Shown piece by piece: positions 15,601 to 24,206 of a DNA stretch of 39,277 bases. Numbering within the stretch: the first letter of the stretch is position 1; each line of letters starts with the position of its first letter. Origin of the DNA: Clostridia bacterium. GTDB taxonomy: Bacteria; Bacillota; Clostridia; Oscillospirales; CAG-272. The notes beneath the pieces are model-generated. The model saw only the letters and a list, made by a program, of their open reading frames with translations, was not told the DNA's origin and searched no databases. The stretch spans positions 1 through 39,277 of the forward strand of contig JAGBEE010000019.1 of NCBI GenBank assembly GCA_017937135.1, written 5' to 3'. The translations under genes and the position numbers were made by a program.

Positions 15601-18330
15601 TTGAATTCAAAAAATGTATCAAAAGCCTTAGGCTGGAAGCTACTTGAGCGCTTTGGTGTGTCTGGCGCACAGTTTATACTGCAAATAATTCTTGCGAGAA
15701 TACTCTCCCCTGAGCATTATGGAGTGCTTTCCATAATGATTATATTTACAACGTTGGCTAATGTTTTTGTGCAAAGTGGGTTTAGTACAGCACTTATACA
15801 GAAAAAAGACGTAACCAAGGATGATTATTCGTCAGTATTTTGGGTAACGCTCGGCGTAGCAGGAATACTGTATGCTATAATTTTTCTCACAGCACCATTG
15901 ATAGCAAGCTTTTATGAAATGCCTGAAATAGTAGCCCCCTTTAGAGTATTGGCTCTTATGCTTTTTCCGGGCGCATTTAATTCCATTCAGCTTGCAAAGG
16001 TAAGTAGAGAGCTGAACTTTAAAAAGGTGTTTGTTAGCAACCTTGGTGCCATATTCATATCAGGTGTAGCTGGTATAGTGATTGCTTTAAACGGTGGAGG
16101 AATTTGGGCTCTTGTGGCACAAAGCCTACTAAATGTATTCGTTGCGTGCATAGTAATGCTTTTTACCGTTAGATTCGTACCAAAATTTGTATGTAATATA
16201 AAAAGAGTAGGTGCTTTATTTTCATTCGGTTGGAAACTGCTCGTTTCAGGCTTGATAGATACACTGTATCAGGATTTAAGAAGTCTTGTAATAGGAAAAA
16301 AATATGACAGCTCAACTCTTGGCTACTACAATAGAGGAAAACAATTTCCTCAATTTATCACAAATGCGATAAATGGTGCTGTACAGAGTGTAATGCTTCC
16401 TGCACTTTCAAGAGAGCAGGATGACAGAGCAAAGGCAAAGGCTCTTATGCGTAACTCTATTTCCGTCAGCTCCTACATAATTCTTCCAATGATGGCTGGG
16501 CTTGCTGCGGTGGCGGCTCCACTTATTACAGTTCTTTTGACTGAAAAATGGCTTCTTGCAGTTCCATATATGATGATATATTGCTTTACATTTGCGTTTC
16601 TTCCAATACATAGCTGTAATTTGCAGGCAATAAATGCAATGGGCAGAAGTGATATATTTTTAAGACTTGAAATCATAAAAAAGACCATAGGAATAGGCGC
16701 GCTTGTTATTGCTGTATTTTGCTTTGATAGTCCGATTGCAATAGCTGCAACTGGAATAATAACAACCGTAACAAGTAGCTTTATAAATGCGTATCCAAAC
16801 AAAAAGCTAATAGGGTATTCGTATTTTGAGCAAATAAAGGATATTTTACCATCGCTTCTTATGTCGGGCGCGATGTTTGCATTAGTATTCCTTTTTGGTA
16901 AAATAAATCTTGGTAGCTCTTTACTGACGCTTGTTTTGCAGGTTATCATTGGACTGGTAATCTATCTTTTGCTCTCCTTAATAATAAGACCAGCTCCCTT
17001 CAAGTTTTTAGTTTCACAGGCTAAAAATGCAATAAAAAATAGAGGAAAAAGCAAGGAAAACGGATTGCAGACCGAACAAGCAAGTGATGAGGAAACAAAC
17101 AACGAAAACAACGGAGAAAAATCAATGAAAAAAATATTACTCCTTGGTGGCTCGGCCCAACAGGTAATAGCAATACAAACTGCAAAAAATCTTGGCTATT
17201 ATACCGTTCTTTGTGACTACTTACCAGATAATCCGGGACAATATGAGGCTGACAAATTTTATCAGGTGAGTACAACGGATAAGGACGCAATTTTAGAGGT
17301 TGCAAAAAATGAAAAAATAGATGGCATTTTGGCATACGCCTCTGACCCTGCTGCCCCAACTAGCGCATATGTAGCAGAAAAAATGGGTCTTGCAGGCTGT
17401 CCTTATGAGTCAGTAGAAATACTTTGTAATAAGGACAAATTTAGAAGATTCCTTGCCGAAAACGGCTTTTGCACTCCGAGGGCAAAGGGGTATAGCGAAC
17501 TCGAGGATGCAATTAGCGATATTAAAAATGGCGAATTTAAAATGCCTGTTATCGTAAAACCAACTGATTCCTCGGGAAGCAAGGGCGTTGGGCGTATAGA
17601 TAATATAGACGAGGCCGAGGAGAAATTAGAGTATGCTATGTCATTTTCTCGTGGCAAGAAAATAATCGTTGAGGAATATGTTGAGAAATTCGGTTATCAA
17701 ATAGCAGGAGATGGTCTTAGCGTTGATGGCAAGCTTGTATTTAGATATTTTGCAAACGACCATTTTAATCCAAAATGTGTAAATCCGTTTGTGCCTATTA
17801 GCGCAAGCTTCCCTTACAATATGCCAAGCAAGGTTCAAGACAAGGTACATAATGAAATACAGCGCTTGATTACACTTCTTGGTATGACAAATACAACCTA
17901 TAATTTTGATATGCGTATTGATAAGGACTATAATGTTTATCTTATGGAAATCGCTCCACGCGATGGTGGCAACTACATACCACAAATTATAAAATACGCA
18001 ACAGGTGTTGACTTGGTTGAATATTCCGTACGCTGTGCAATGGGAGAAAAAATAGATTGTGACAGCTTTGGTGCGCCAAGTGGTTATTATGCTTACTACG
18101 CAGTGCATAGCTTGAAGGACGGAATACTTGACAGAGTTAAAATCAATGAGGACGTAATTAAAAATAATATAGTAGAAAATCACATTTTAGTAAAAGAGGG
18201 CGACGAAATTCACGCCTTTACAGGGGCAAATACAACTCTTGGAATTTTACTTATGAGATTTGATAGTATGGAACAAATGCTTCATATGATGGACAACTCA
18301 CACGAGTGGATAGAGGTTATTTTAAAGTAA
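15601..18330 (+). CDS. Wzx-type flippase fused to an ATP-grasp ligase
   Basis: This single frame of 909 codons holds two proteins that are normally separate. Residues 1-480 are a polysaccharide flippase of the MOP superfamily, rich in membrane helices and starting KALGWKLLERFGVSGAQF. Residues 481-508 are a charged linker rich in Glu and Asn. Residues 509-909 are an ATP-grasp ligase with the N-terminal domain LLLGGSAQQVIAIQTAK, the ATP loop VKPTDSSGSKGVG (about 650-662) and the metal-binding EIAPRDGGN (783-791). The start is TTG at 15601 with GGGGGAG five bases upstream. A well-placed ribosome site before Met509 could also give a free ligase. A direct fusion of these families is unusual; a lost stop codon or a sequencing error are alternatives. 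Confidence 0.85.
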   Translation: MNSKNVSKALGWKLLERFGVSGAQFILQIILARILSPEHYGVLSIMIIFTTLANVFVQSGFSTALIQKKDVTKDDYSSVFWVTLGVAGILYAIIFLTAPLIASFYEMPEIVAPFRVLALMLFPGAFNSIQLAKVSRELNFKKVFVSNLGAIFISGVAGIVIALNGGGIWALVAQSLLNVFVACIVMLFTVRFVPKFVCNIKRVGALFSFGWKLLVSGLIDTLYQDLRSLVIGKKYDSSTLGYYNRGKQFPQFITNAINGAVQSVMLPALSREQDDRAKAKALMRNSISVSSYIILPMMAGLAAVAAPLITVLLTEKWLLAVPYMMIYCFTFAFLPIHSCNLQAINAMGRSDIFLRLEIIKKTIGIGALVIAVFCFDSPIAIAATGIITTVTSSFINAYPNKKLIGYSYFEQIKDILPSLLMSGAMFALVFLFGKINLGSSLLTLVLQVIIGLVIYLLLSLIIRPAPFKFLVSQAKNAIKNRGKSKENGLQTEQASDEETNNENNGEKSMKKILLLGGSAQQVIAIQTAKNLGYYTVLCDYLPDNPGQYEADKFYQVSTTDKDAILEVAKNEKIDGILAYASDPAAPTSAYVAEKMGLAGCPYESVEILCNKDKFRRFLAENGFCTPRAKGYSELEDAISDIKNGEFKMPVIVKPTDSSGSKGVGRIDNIDEAEEKLEYAMSFSRGKKIIVEEYVEKFGYQIAGDGLSVDGKLVFRYFANDHFNPKCVNPFVPISASFPYNMPSKVQDKVHNEIQRLITLLGMTNTTYNFDMRIDKDYNVYLMEIAPRDGGNYIPQIIKYATGVDLVEYSVRCAMGEKIDCDSFGAPSGYYAYYAVHSLKDGILDRVKINEDVIKNNIVENHILVKEGDEIHAFTGANTTLGILLMRFDSMEQMLHMMDNSHEWIEVILK
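17113..17127 (+). promoter_or_regulatory. Internal ribosome site and ATG before the ATP-grasp half
   Basis: GGAG (17113-17116) lies eight bases before an in-frame ATG (17125-17127) exactly where the ATP-grasp domain begins (MKKILLLGGSAQ). It is as good as ribosome sites of ordinary genes in this operon. It suggests either a relic of two former genes or a second, shorter product of 401 residues. Confidence 0.6.
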
Positions 18331-18339
18331 GGAAAAAAT

Positions 18340-19293
18340 ATGAAAGAAATCGGTGGATATTTTGGGCTTGAACAGCTTATAAAAAATGAATATTACAAGG
18401 ATTTAATAGCTCTTAACAGTGCAAGAAATGCACTTGTATATATTCTTGAAGCGAGAAAAATCAAAAAGCTATATATTCCTTATTTTCTATGCGATTCAGT
18501 CGCAGGCGCTTTAGAAAAAGAGGGGTATAAATACGAATATTATCATATTGATAAGACGTTTTTGCCAGCTTTTGACAAAAGGCTTGATAAGGATGAGTAT
18601 TTGTATATTGTCAATTATTATGGGCAAATAGACAAGGAAAGAATAATAGAGCTTAAAAATCGCTATGGCAATATTATTCTTGATAATGTACAAGCCTTTT
18701 TCCAAGAGCCGATTTTGGGAATAGATACAATTTATTCATTAAGAAAGTTTTTTGGAGTCCCTGATGGTGCGTACCTTTATTGTGATGCTTCGCTTGACAA
18801 GGAAATACCTACGGATGCTTCAATGAATAGAATGAAGCATATTTTAGGCAGATATGAGGGAGAAAGCGCATCTTTATACTATTCTGATTTCAAGGCGAAT
18901 GATGCCTCCTTTAAAGAAGAGCCACTAAAATACATGTCGCCCCTCACCCACAACATTCTTGGCGCAATAGATTACGAGGGCGCAAGGAAAACAAGAGAAG
19001 AAAATTACAAGCATCTTGAAAAGGAGCTTGGAAAAATAAACAAATTAGATTTTAAAATGCCCAAGGGACCATATGCGTATCCTTTCTATTGTGAAAATGG
19101 AATGGAGATAAAGAAACGCCTTGCAGAGAAGAAAATATTCGTAGCAACCCTTTGGCCAAATGTGTTGAATATGAATGGTACTCTTGAAAAGGATTTAGCC
19201 GAAAACATTTTACCCCTTCCTGTTGACCAAAGATATAACGATGAAGATATGCACAAAGTAGTTTTGGAGGTTTTGTCATGCTTGAAAAATTAA
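18340..19293 (+). CDS. Divergent DegT-like PLP enzyme of unknown substrate
   Basis: The 317-residue protein has the outline of an aspartate-aminotransferase-fold enzyme but is shorter than typical DegT sugar aminotransferases (about 370). Likely cofactor residues are visible: LNSARNAL (25-32) for the phosphate, IILDNVQ (112-118) with the pyridine Asp115, and SLRKFFGVPDGAY (133-145) with a candidate Schiff-base K136. It sits between two ATP-grasp ligases and overlaps the second by 16 bases, so the three are probably made together. It may make the amino acid or amino sugar that the ligases join. I do not recognise a characterised relative, so the substrate is open. Confidence 0.6.
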   Translation: MKEIGGYFGLEQLIKNEYYKDLIALNSARNALVYILEARKIKKLYIPYFLCDSVAGALEKEGYKYEYYHIDKTFLPAFDKRLDKDEYLYIVNYYGQIDKERIIELKNRYGNIILDNVQAFFQEPILGIDTIYSLRKFFGVPDGAYLYCDASLDKEIPTDASMNRMKHILGRYEGESASLYYSDFKANDASFKEEPLKYMSPLTHNILGAIDYEGARKTREENYKHLEKELGKINKLDFKMPKGPYAYPFYCENGMEIKKRLAEKKIFVATLWPNVLNMNGTLEKDLAENILPLPVDQRYNDEDMHKVVLEVLSCLKN

Positions 19294-20552
19294 GTGGGAA
19301 AAGGCTTTTGGTTTTGGGTGGAGTTATCCAAATGGTAGAAGTAGTAAAATTGGCGAAGACCTACGGAATTGAGGTTTTAGTAACTGATTATTTGGAAAAT
19401 TCTCCGGCTAAGAAATATGCAGATAAGTCCTTTATGGTTAGCGCAACGGACGTTGACGGTGTCGTTGAGCTTTGTAAAAGCGAGAAAGTCGATGGTATAG
19501 TTACAGGATACGTTGATTTGCTATTGCCATATTATGCGCAGATATGCGAAAAAGCAGGGCTTCCATGCTATGGTAGCTTTGAAATATTTAATATTATGAC
19601 GGATAAAAAGCTTTTTAAAAAGCTCTGCCGTGATAATAATGTGCCTACAATTAAAGAATGGACAACAAAAGAGGTTGAAAATAATCAAGGCATAGAATAT
19701 CCGGTTATTGTAAAGCCGACGGATTCCAGCGGCTCAAGAGGAATAAGTGTGTGCAATAATTATTCTGAGCTGCTTAATGGAATAGAAAAGGCATTACAAT
19801 TTTCTCCAAGCAAGCAATATATAGTAGAAAAATATATGACGGGAAAAGAGGTAGTATTATACTACTATTTTCAAGATGGCAATCCAATATTTATGGGAAT
19901 GTGCGACCGATATGTATGTAAAGAACAAGCAGGAGTCGCACAGCTGCCGATAGCGTATGTTTTTCCATCAAAATATACAGATTCGCATCTGAGAAATACA
20001 GATTGTGCGATAAAACAAATGTTCAAGAATATCGGTGTGAAAAACGGAACAATGTTTTTGCAGGCGTTTATAGAGGACGATATAGTGTATGTTTACGAGC
20101 CGGGATACCGTTTAAATGGAGCGCGTGAGCAATATGTTTTTGGACCTATAAATGATGCTTATGCAACAAAAATGCTGATACATTTTGCATTGACAGGAAA
20201 GATGCACACCGAATCCTTGTCCCAAAAATGCGATCCATATATTTGTGGCAAGCACGCGTGCGTTCTATCACCTGTTTTGAAAACGGGTAGGGTTGATAAA
20301 ATAATTGGCTTGGACTATATGAAAAGCAATCCGTGCATTTTTAATATTGCAATTACAAATGACGTAAATTCCGTTGTATCGAACAAGGAAATAGGAACGT
20401 TACGTCAGCTTGCTTACAGAAATGCAATCATCGCCGATACAAAGGAAGAGTTGATAAATGTAATCAACGACGTGCAAAGAAATGTTGACTGGCTTGATGA
20501 AGAGGGTAATTCGTTAATGCTTAGACAATTTTCAACTGATGAATTAGAATAA
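19278..20552 (+). CDS. Second ATP-grasp ligase
   Basis: This 424-residue ATP-grasp protein has the same plan as the flippase-linked copy. It has a Rossmann-like N-domain (LLVLGGVIQMVEVVK, 10-24), the ATP loop VKPTDSSGSRGIS (145-157) and the metal site EPGYRLNG (E274, N280). Such enzymes activate a carboxylate as acyl phosphate and join it to an amine or thiol. The shared VKPTDSSGS motif implies that the two arose by duplication, but the metal-site motifs differ, so substrates probably differ too. It starts 16 bases inside the upstream PLP gene. In a polysaccharide operon, the best guess is amide linkage of an amino acid or small acid to an amino sugar. Confidence 0.82.
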   Translation: MLEKLSGKRLLVLGGVIQMVEVVKLAKTYGIEVLVTDYLENSPAKKYADKSFMVSATDVDGVVELCKSEKVDGIVTGYVDLLLPYYAQICEKAGLPCYGSFEIFNIMTDKKLFKKLCRDNNVPTIKEWTTKEVENNQGIEYPVIVKPTDSSGSRGISVCNNYSELLNGIEKALQFSPSKQYIVEKYMTGKEVVLYYYFQDGNPIFMGMCDRYVCKEQAGVAQLPIAYVFPSKYTDSHLRNTDCAIKQMFKNIGVKNGTMFLQAFIEDDIVYVYEPGYRLNGAREQYVFGPINDAYATKMLIHFALTGKMHTESLSQKCDPYICGKHACVLSPVLKTGRVDKIIGLDYMKSNPCIFNIAITNDVNSVVSNKEIGTLRQLAYRNAIIADTKEELINVINDVQRNVDWLDEEGNSLMLRQFSTDELE

Positions 20553-20591
20553 AAATGTCCAAATATATCAACAAAGCAAGGGTAGGGTATT

Positions 20592-21692
20592 ATGAAAATA
20601 AATGTAACTCGATCCTCAATGCCCTCGTTTGAGGAGTATTGTGAGGAAATAAAGGATTTATGGGAAAGCCATTGGCTTACCAATATGGGCGCAAAGCACA
20701 AGCAGCTTGAAGCAAATTTAAAGGAGTATTTAAACACTCAAAACGTAATTTTATATACAAACGGGCATTTGGCGCTTGAAAATATAATTACGGCGATGAA
20801 TTTTCCTAAGGGTAGTGGGGTAATAACAACGCCCTTCACCTTCGTGTCAACCACGCACGCAATAGTAAGAAATGGCTTAGTGCCTGTTTTCTGCGATATA
20901 AACGACAAGGACTATACGATAGATGCAAGTAAAATAGAGTCGCTTATAACTGAAAAAACCGTAGCTATTGTGCCTGTGCACGTATATGGAAATATGTGCG
21001 ATGTTGAAAAAATAGAAGAAATAGCTACCAAGCACGGCTTGAAGGTTATATATGATGCAGCGCATGCCTTTGGCGTAAAATACAAGGGAATTAGCTCGGC
21101 AAACTTTGGAGATGCATCAATGTTTAGCTTCCACGCAACTAAGGTGTTTAATACTATTGAGGGTGGTGCAGTGACCTTCAAGGATGAAAAGCTTGCAAGG
21201 CTTTTAAACGATATGAAGAATTTTGGTATAAGAGGCCCTGAGAGCGTTGCATACATAGGTGGAAACGCCAAAATGAGCGAATTTCAAGCAGCAATGGGCA
21301 TTTGCAACCTAAGACATATTGACGAAGAAATACAAAAGCGTAAAAACGCAACACAAAAATATCGCGCGCTTCTTGGTGGCATAAAAGGAATAAAGCTAAC
21401 CTGTGAGCAAGAGGACGTAATTTCAAACTATGCTTATTTCCCCGTTGTTTTTGACGGGTATAAATACACAAGAGATGAGATTTTTGATATGCTAAGGGAA
21501 AACGATATAGTAGCAAGAAAATATTTCTATCCGTTAACAAACGAAATAGAGTGCTATAAGGATTTCCCGAGCGCAAATGTAAAGGATACACCAGTAGCAA
21601 AGTATATAGCAGACAGGGTTTTAACCTTACCGCTTTATGCTGATTTATCAAGTAGTGATATAGAGAGAATTTGCAAAATAATACTAAGCTAA
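20592..21692 (+). CDS. Sugar aminotransferase, VioA-like (DegT family)
   Basis: This 366-residue PLP enzyme resembles VioA, which makes dTDP-4-amino-4,6-dideoxy-D-glucose. Features are WLTNMGAKHKQLE (28-40), IYDAAHAFG (D155) and the Schiff-base lysine K184 in SFHATKVFNTIEGG. It would supply a free 4-amino group. Unlike the first operon end there is no acetyltransferase next to it, but two ATP-grasp ligases are, which fits a different acyl group on that amine. The dTDP-glucose synthase and dehydratase that VioA needs are not in the window. Another 4-keto sugar substrate is possible. Last gene before a strong terminator. Confidence 0.85.
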   Translation: MKINVTRSSMPSFEEYCEEIKDLWESHWLTNMGAKHKQLEANLKEYLNTQNVILYTNGHLALENIITAMNFPKGSGVITTPFTFVSTTHAIVRNGLVPVFCDINDKDYTIDASKIESLITEKTVAIVPVHVYGNMCDVEKIEEIATKHGLKVIYDAAHAFGVKYKGISSANFGDASMFSFHATKVFNTIEGGAVTFKDEKLARLLNDMKNFGIRGPESVAYIGGNAKMSEFQAAMGICNLRHIDEEIQKRKNATQKYRALLGGIKGIKLTCEQEDVISNYAYFPVVFDGYKYTRDEIFDMLRENDIVARKYFYPLTNEIECYKDFPSANVKDTPVAKYIADRVLTLPLYADLSSSDIERICKIILS

Positions 21693-21727
21693 TAAAGGCT
21701 GAGCCAAGAGCTCAGCTTTTATTTTTT
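21693..21727 (+). terminator. Terminator of the large polysaccharide operon
   Basis: GCTGAGC and GCTCAGC pair around a five-base loop, with flanking A-T pairs, followed by TTTTATTTTTT. It closes the 15-gene operon. Confidence 0.88.
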
Positions 21728-21802
21728 GCTTTTCTGTATGCTTTTTAAAATATGAGAAAAAATAATAAAAAATAACAAAAAAGTCGGGGGAGTGTGCAAT
21801 TT

Positions 21803-22999
21803 TTGGTAAAAACAGAAAACAAAAATATACTAAAGCAGCTGCTTTTGGAGTGCAAGGGAATTGAAGAAGAAATTATAAAGCACAGGCGCGCCCTGCATCA
21901 AATGGCAGAGGTAGGGTTTGAGCTTGAAAGAACATATAGCTATGTTTTTTCAGCACTTGAGGAAATTGGATTAACACCAAAAAGGTGTGGTAAATGTGGG
22001 ATAGAATGCTCTATATGGGGCGATAAAGCCGACAAGGATACCAAGTGCATACTTTTACGTGCTGATATGGATGCTTTGCCCATAAAAGAGGAAACAAGCC
22101 TTGAATTTAAAAGCGATAGCAAATATATGCACGCCTGTGGACACGATATGCACACAGCTATGCTCCTTGGATGTGCTAAAATTTTATATAATCACAGGGA
22201 CAAGCTACACAATAATATTAAGCTTGCTTTTCAGCCTGCTGAGGAAAGCCTAATGGGCGCTAAGGATATGATAGAAAATGGTGTTCTTGAAAATCCGAGG
22301 GTCGATTATGCCTTTATGCTCCACGTTCTAACGGGAGAAAACATCGACACGGGTACGATAATAATGTCAAAAAGTGAAGTCAGCGCGCCATATGCAACAA
22401 TGCTTGAAATAAAATTAGAGGGTAAGGGCGCTCATGGCGCAATGCCCGAAAAGGGAGTAAATCCAATTTACCCAATATCTAAAATTGCAGTAGCCATAAA
22501 GGAACTAAATGATAGTGCAAGGGATATAACCGTCACTCTTGGACAAATAAATGCTGGTGAAACAGCTAACGTAGTGCCTGAAATAGCAATTTGCAAGGGT
22601 AGTCTACGCGCAATGAATGCTGAGCGTGCGACGTGGGCAGAGGAGCATGTAAAAAGTATCGCTTTAAGGATATCAAAAGAGGAAAAGGTTCAGGGGAGTG
22701 TCGATTTTTACTCAAGCTGCCCGTGTCTTTTAAACGACAAAGAGCTTGCTAAAAATGCGCAGAAGGCTCTTTGCCAATCACTTGGAGAGAAGCACGTTAC
22801 TTTGCTTGATAGTGGGGGAGGAGGCGGCTCGGAGGATTTTGCATATATAAGCCACCGAGTACCATCACTTATGCTTGCAATAGGTGCAGGAAAAAAGGAT
22901 AATGGCTACATTTATCCACTGCACAATCCTAAAGCGATGTTCGATGAAAAAGCGCTTGCTTATGGTGCTTGTGCTTACGCCACCCTTGCATTTATGTAA
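21803..22999 (+). CDS. M20-family amidohydrolase (metallopeptidase)
   Basis: The protein of about 398 residues belongs to the M20D group (hippurate or N-acyl-amino-acid amidohydrolases). HRRALHQMAE near the N-terminus, the metal-site motif MHACGHDMHTAM, QPAEES and LDSGGGGGSEDF near the C-terminus are all present. Family members remove an acyl group from an N-acylated amino acid, or split small peptides, in the cytoplasm. A GTG at 21794 touches the GGGGGAG ribosome site, so the TTG at 21803, ten bases downstream of it, is more likely. It lies between two polysaccharide operons but has its own terminator; a link to them is only suggestive. Confidence 0.85.
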   Translation: MVKTENKNILKQLLLECKGIEEEIIKHRRALHQMAEVGFELERTYSYVFSALEEIGLTPKRCGKCGIECSIWGDKADKDTKCILLRADMDALPIKEETSLEFKSDSKYMHACGHDMHTAMLLGCAKILYNHRDKLHNNIKLAFQPAEESLMGAKDMIENGVLENPRVDYAFMLHVLTGENIDTGTIIMSKSEVSAPYATMLEIKLEGKGAHGAMPEKGVNPIYPISKIAVAIKELNDSARDITVTLGQINAGETANVVPEIAICKGSLRAMNAERATWAEEHVKSIALRISKEEKVQGSVDFYSSCPCLLNDKELAKNAQKALCQSLGEKHVTLLDSGGGGGSEDFAYISHRVPSLMLAIGAGKKDNGYIYPLHNPKAMFDEKALAYGACAYATLAFM

Positions 23000-23028
23000 T
23001 TTAATGGCAATAATTCGTGAAAAATTTC

Positions 23029-23051
23029 AAGGGGGAAAAACCCCCTTTTTT
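23029..23051 (+). terminator. Terminator after the M20 amidohydrolase gene
   Basis: AAGGGGG and CCCCCTT pair around AAAAA, followed by a T run. Very clear. Confidence 0.92.
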
Positions 23052-23085
23052 AATTTGCCTTAAATGCGCGCTTTTTCTTTTTTTG

Positions 23086-23114
23086 TTGACAAAATTTAAT
23101 TATTATGCTAATAT
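23086..23114 (+). promoter_or_regulatory. Promoter of the FucNAc operon
   Basis: TTGACA (23086-23091), a 17-base spacer and TAATAT (23109-23114), preceded by TGC as in an extended -10. It lies 37 bases before the capE-like start. Confidence 0.82.
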
Positions 23115-23150
23115 ATAATAGTTATAGTGTGCAAAAAAGAGGTGTGTAAA

Positions 23151-24206
23151 ATGAAAGAATCAATTTTCAAGGGTAAAACCCTAATGATAACAGGAGGAAC
23201 AGGCTCCTTTGGAAACGCTGTTCTTAACAGATTTTTAAATACCGACATTGGAGAAATAAGAGTTTTTTCTCGCGATGAGAAAAAACAAGACGATATGCGC
23301 CACGAGTTCCAAGCGAAAATGCCTGAGGTGGCAGAAAAAATTAAATTCTATATTGGAGACGTAAGGGATATTGCAAGCGTTAGAAACGCTATGCACGGCG
23401 TTGATTACATATTCCATGCAGCAGCTCTTAAGCAGGTGCCATCTTGCGAATTTTTCCCAATGGAGGCAGTTAAAACAAATGTTATTGGAACTGACAACGT
23501 TCTTACTGCTGCAATTGATGAGGGAGTAAAGACGATTATTTGTTTATCAACCGACAAGGCTGCGTATCCTGTAAACGCTATGGGTACGTCAAAGGCAATG
23601 ATGGAGAAGGTTATCGTTGCAAAATCAAGAACTGTATCTCCAGAAAAAACAAAGATTTGTTGCACACGCTATGGCAACGTAATGTGTAGCCGTGGCTCAG
23701 TAATTCCTCTTTGGATAGACCAAATAAGAGCTGGAAAGCCAATTACAATTACCGACCCATCTATGACAAGATTTATTATGTCACTTGATGAGGCGGTTGA
23801 CCTTGTTCTTTTCGCATTCGAGCACGGAACAAGTGGTGATATACTCGTTCAAAAGGCACCAGCTTGTACAATTGAAACACAGGCAAGGGCTGTAATGGAG
23901 CTTTTTGACAAGGAAAACAAGAGCGAAATAAAGGTTATCGGTATTCGTCACGGTGAGAAAATGTACGAAACACTTCTCACTAACGAGGAATGTGCAAACG
24001 CTATTGATATGGGCAACTTCTATCGTGTGCCCTGTGACAAGCGAGGACTTAACTACGATAAGTACTTCAAAGATGGAGATGTTGAGCGCAACACCCTAAT
24101 GGAATTTAATTCTAATAACACTGAGCTTCTTAGTGTAGAGGCTGTCAAGGAAAAGCTTCTTAGCCTTGCATACATAAGAGAAGAGCTTGAAAAGGAAGGA
24201 AAATAA
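23151..24206 (+). CDS. capE: UDP-GlcNAc 4,6-dehydratase/epimerase (CapE/FnlA-like)
   Basis: This 351-residue SDR enzyme should perform the first step to UDP-N-acetyl-L-fucosamine, dehydrating UDP-GlcNAc with epimerisation. GGTGSFG (15-21) binds the cofactor, STDKAAYP (133-140) has K136, and the usual YxxxK is MGTSK (M144, K148). Met in place of the catalytic Tyr is typical of the CapE/FnlA group and separates it from FlaA1/PglF-type dehydratases. AGAGG eight bases before the ATG at 23151 fixes the start; an upstream GTG would include the ribosome site. Its stop overlaps the next start by one base (TAATG). Confidence 0.92.
   Translation: MKESIFKGKTLMITGGTGSFGNAVLNRFLNTDIGEIRVFSRDEKKQDDMRHEFQAKMPEVAEKIKFYIGDVRDIASVRNAMHGVDYIFHAAALKQVPSCEFFPMEAVKTNVIGTDNVLTAAIDEGVKTIICLSTDKAAYPVNAMGTSKAMMEKVIVAKSRTVSPEKTKICCTRYGNVMCSRGSVIPLWIDQIRAGKPITITDPSMTRFIMSLDEAVDLVLFAFEHGTSGDILVQKAPACTIETQARAVMELFDKENKSEIKVIGIRHGEKMYETLLTNEECANAIDMGNFYRVPCDKRGLNYDKYFKDGDVERNTLMEFNSNNTELLSVEAVKEKLLSLAYIREELEKEGK

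Noticed and set aside
23583-23596. Missing catalytic Tyr in the CapE-like enzyme (Met144)
   Set aside because: Met at this position is normal for the CapE/FnlA subgroup, so it is not a defect or a novelty.
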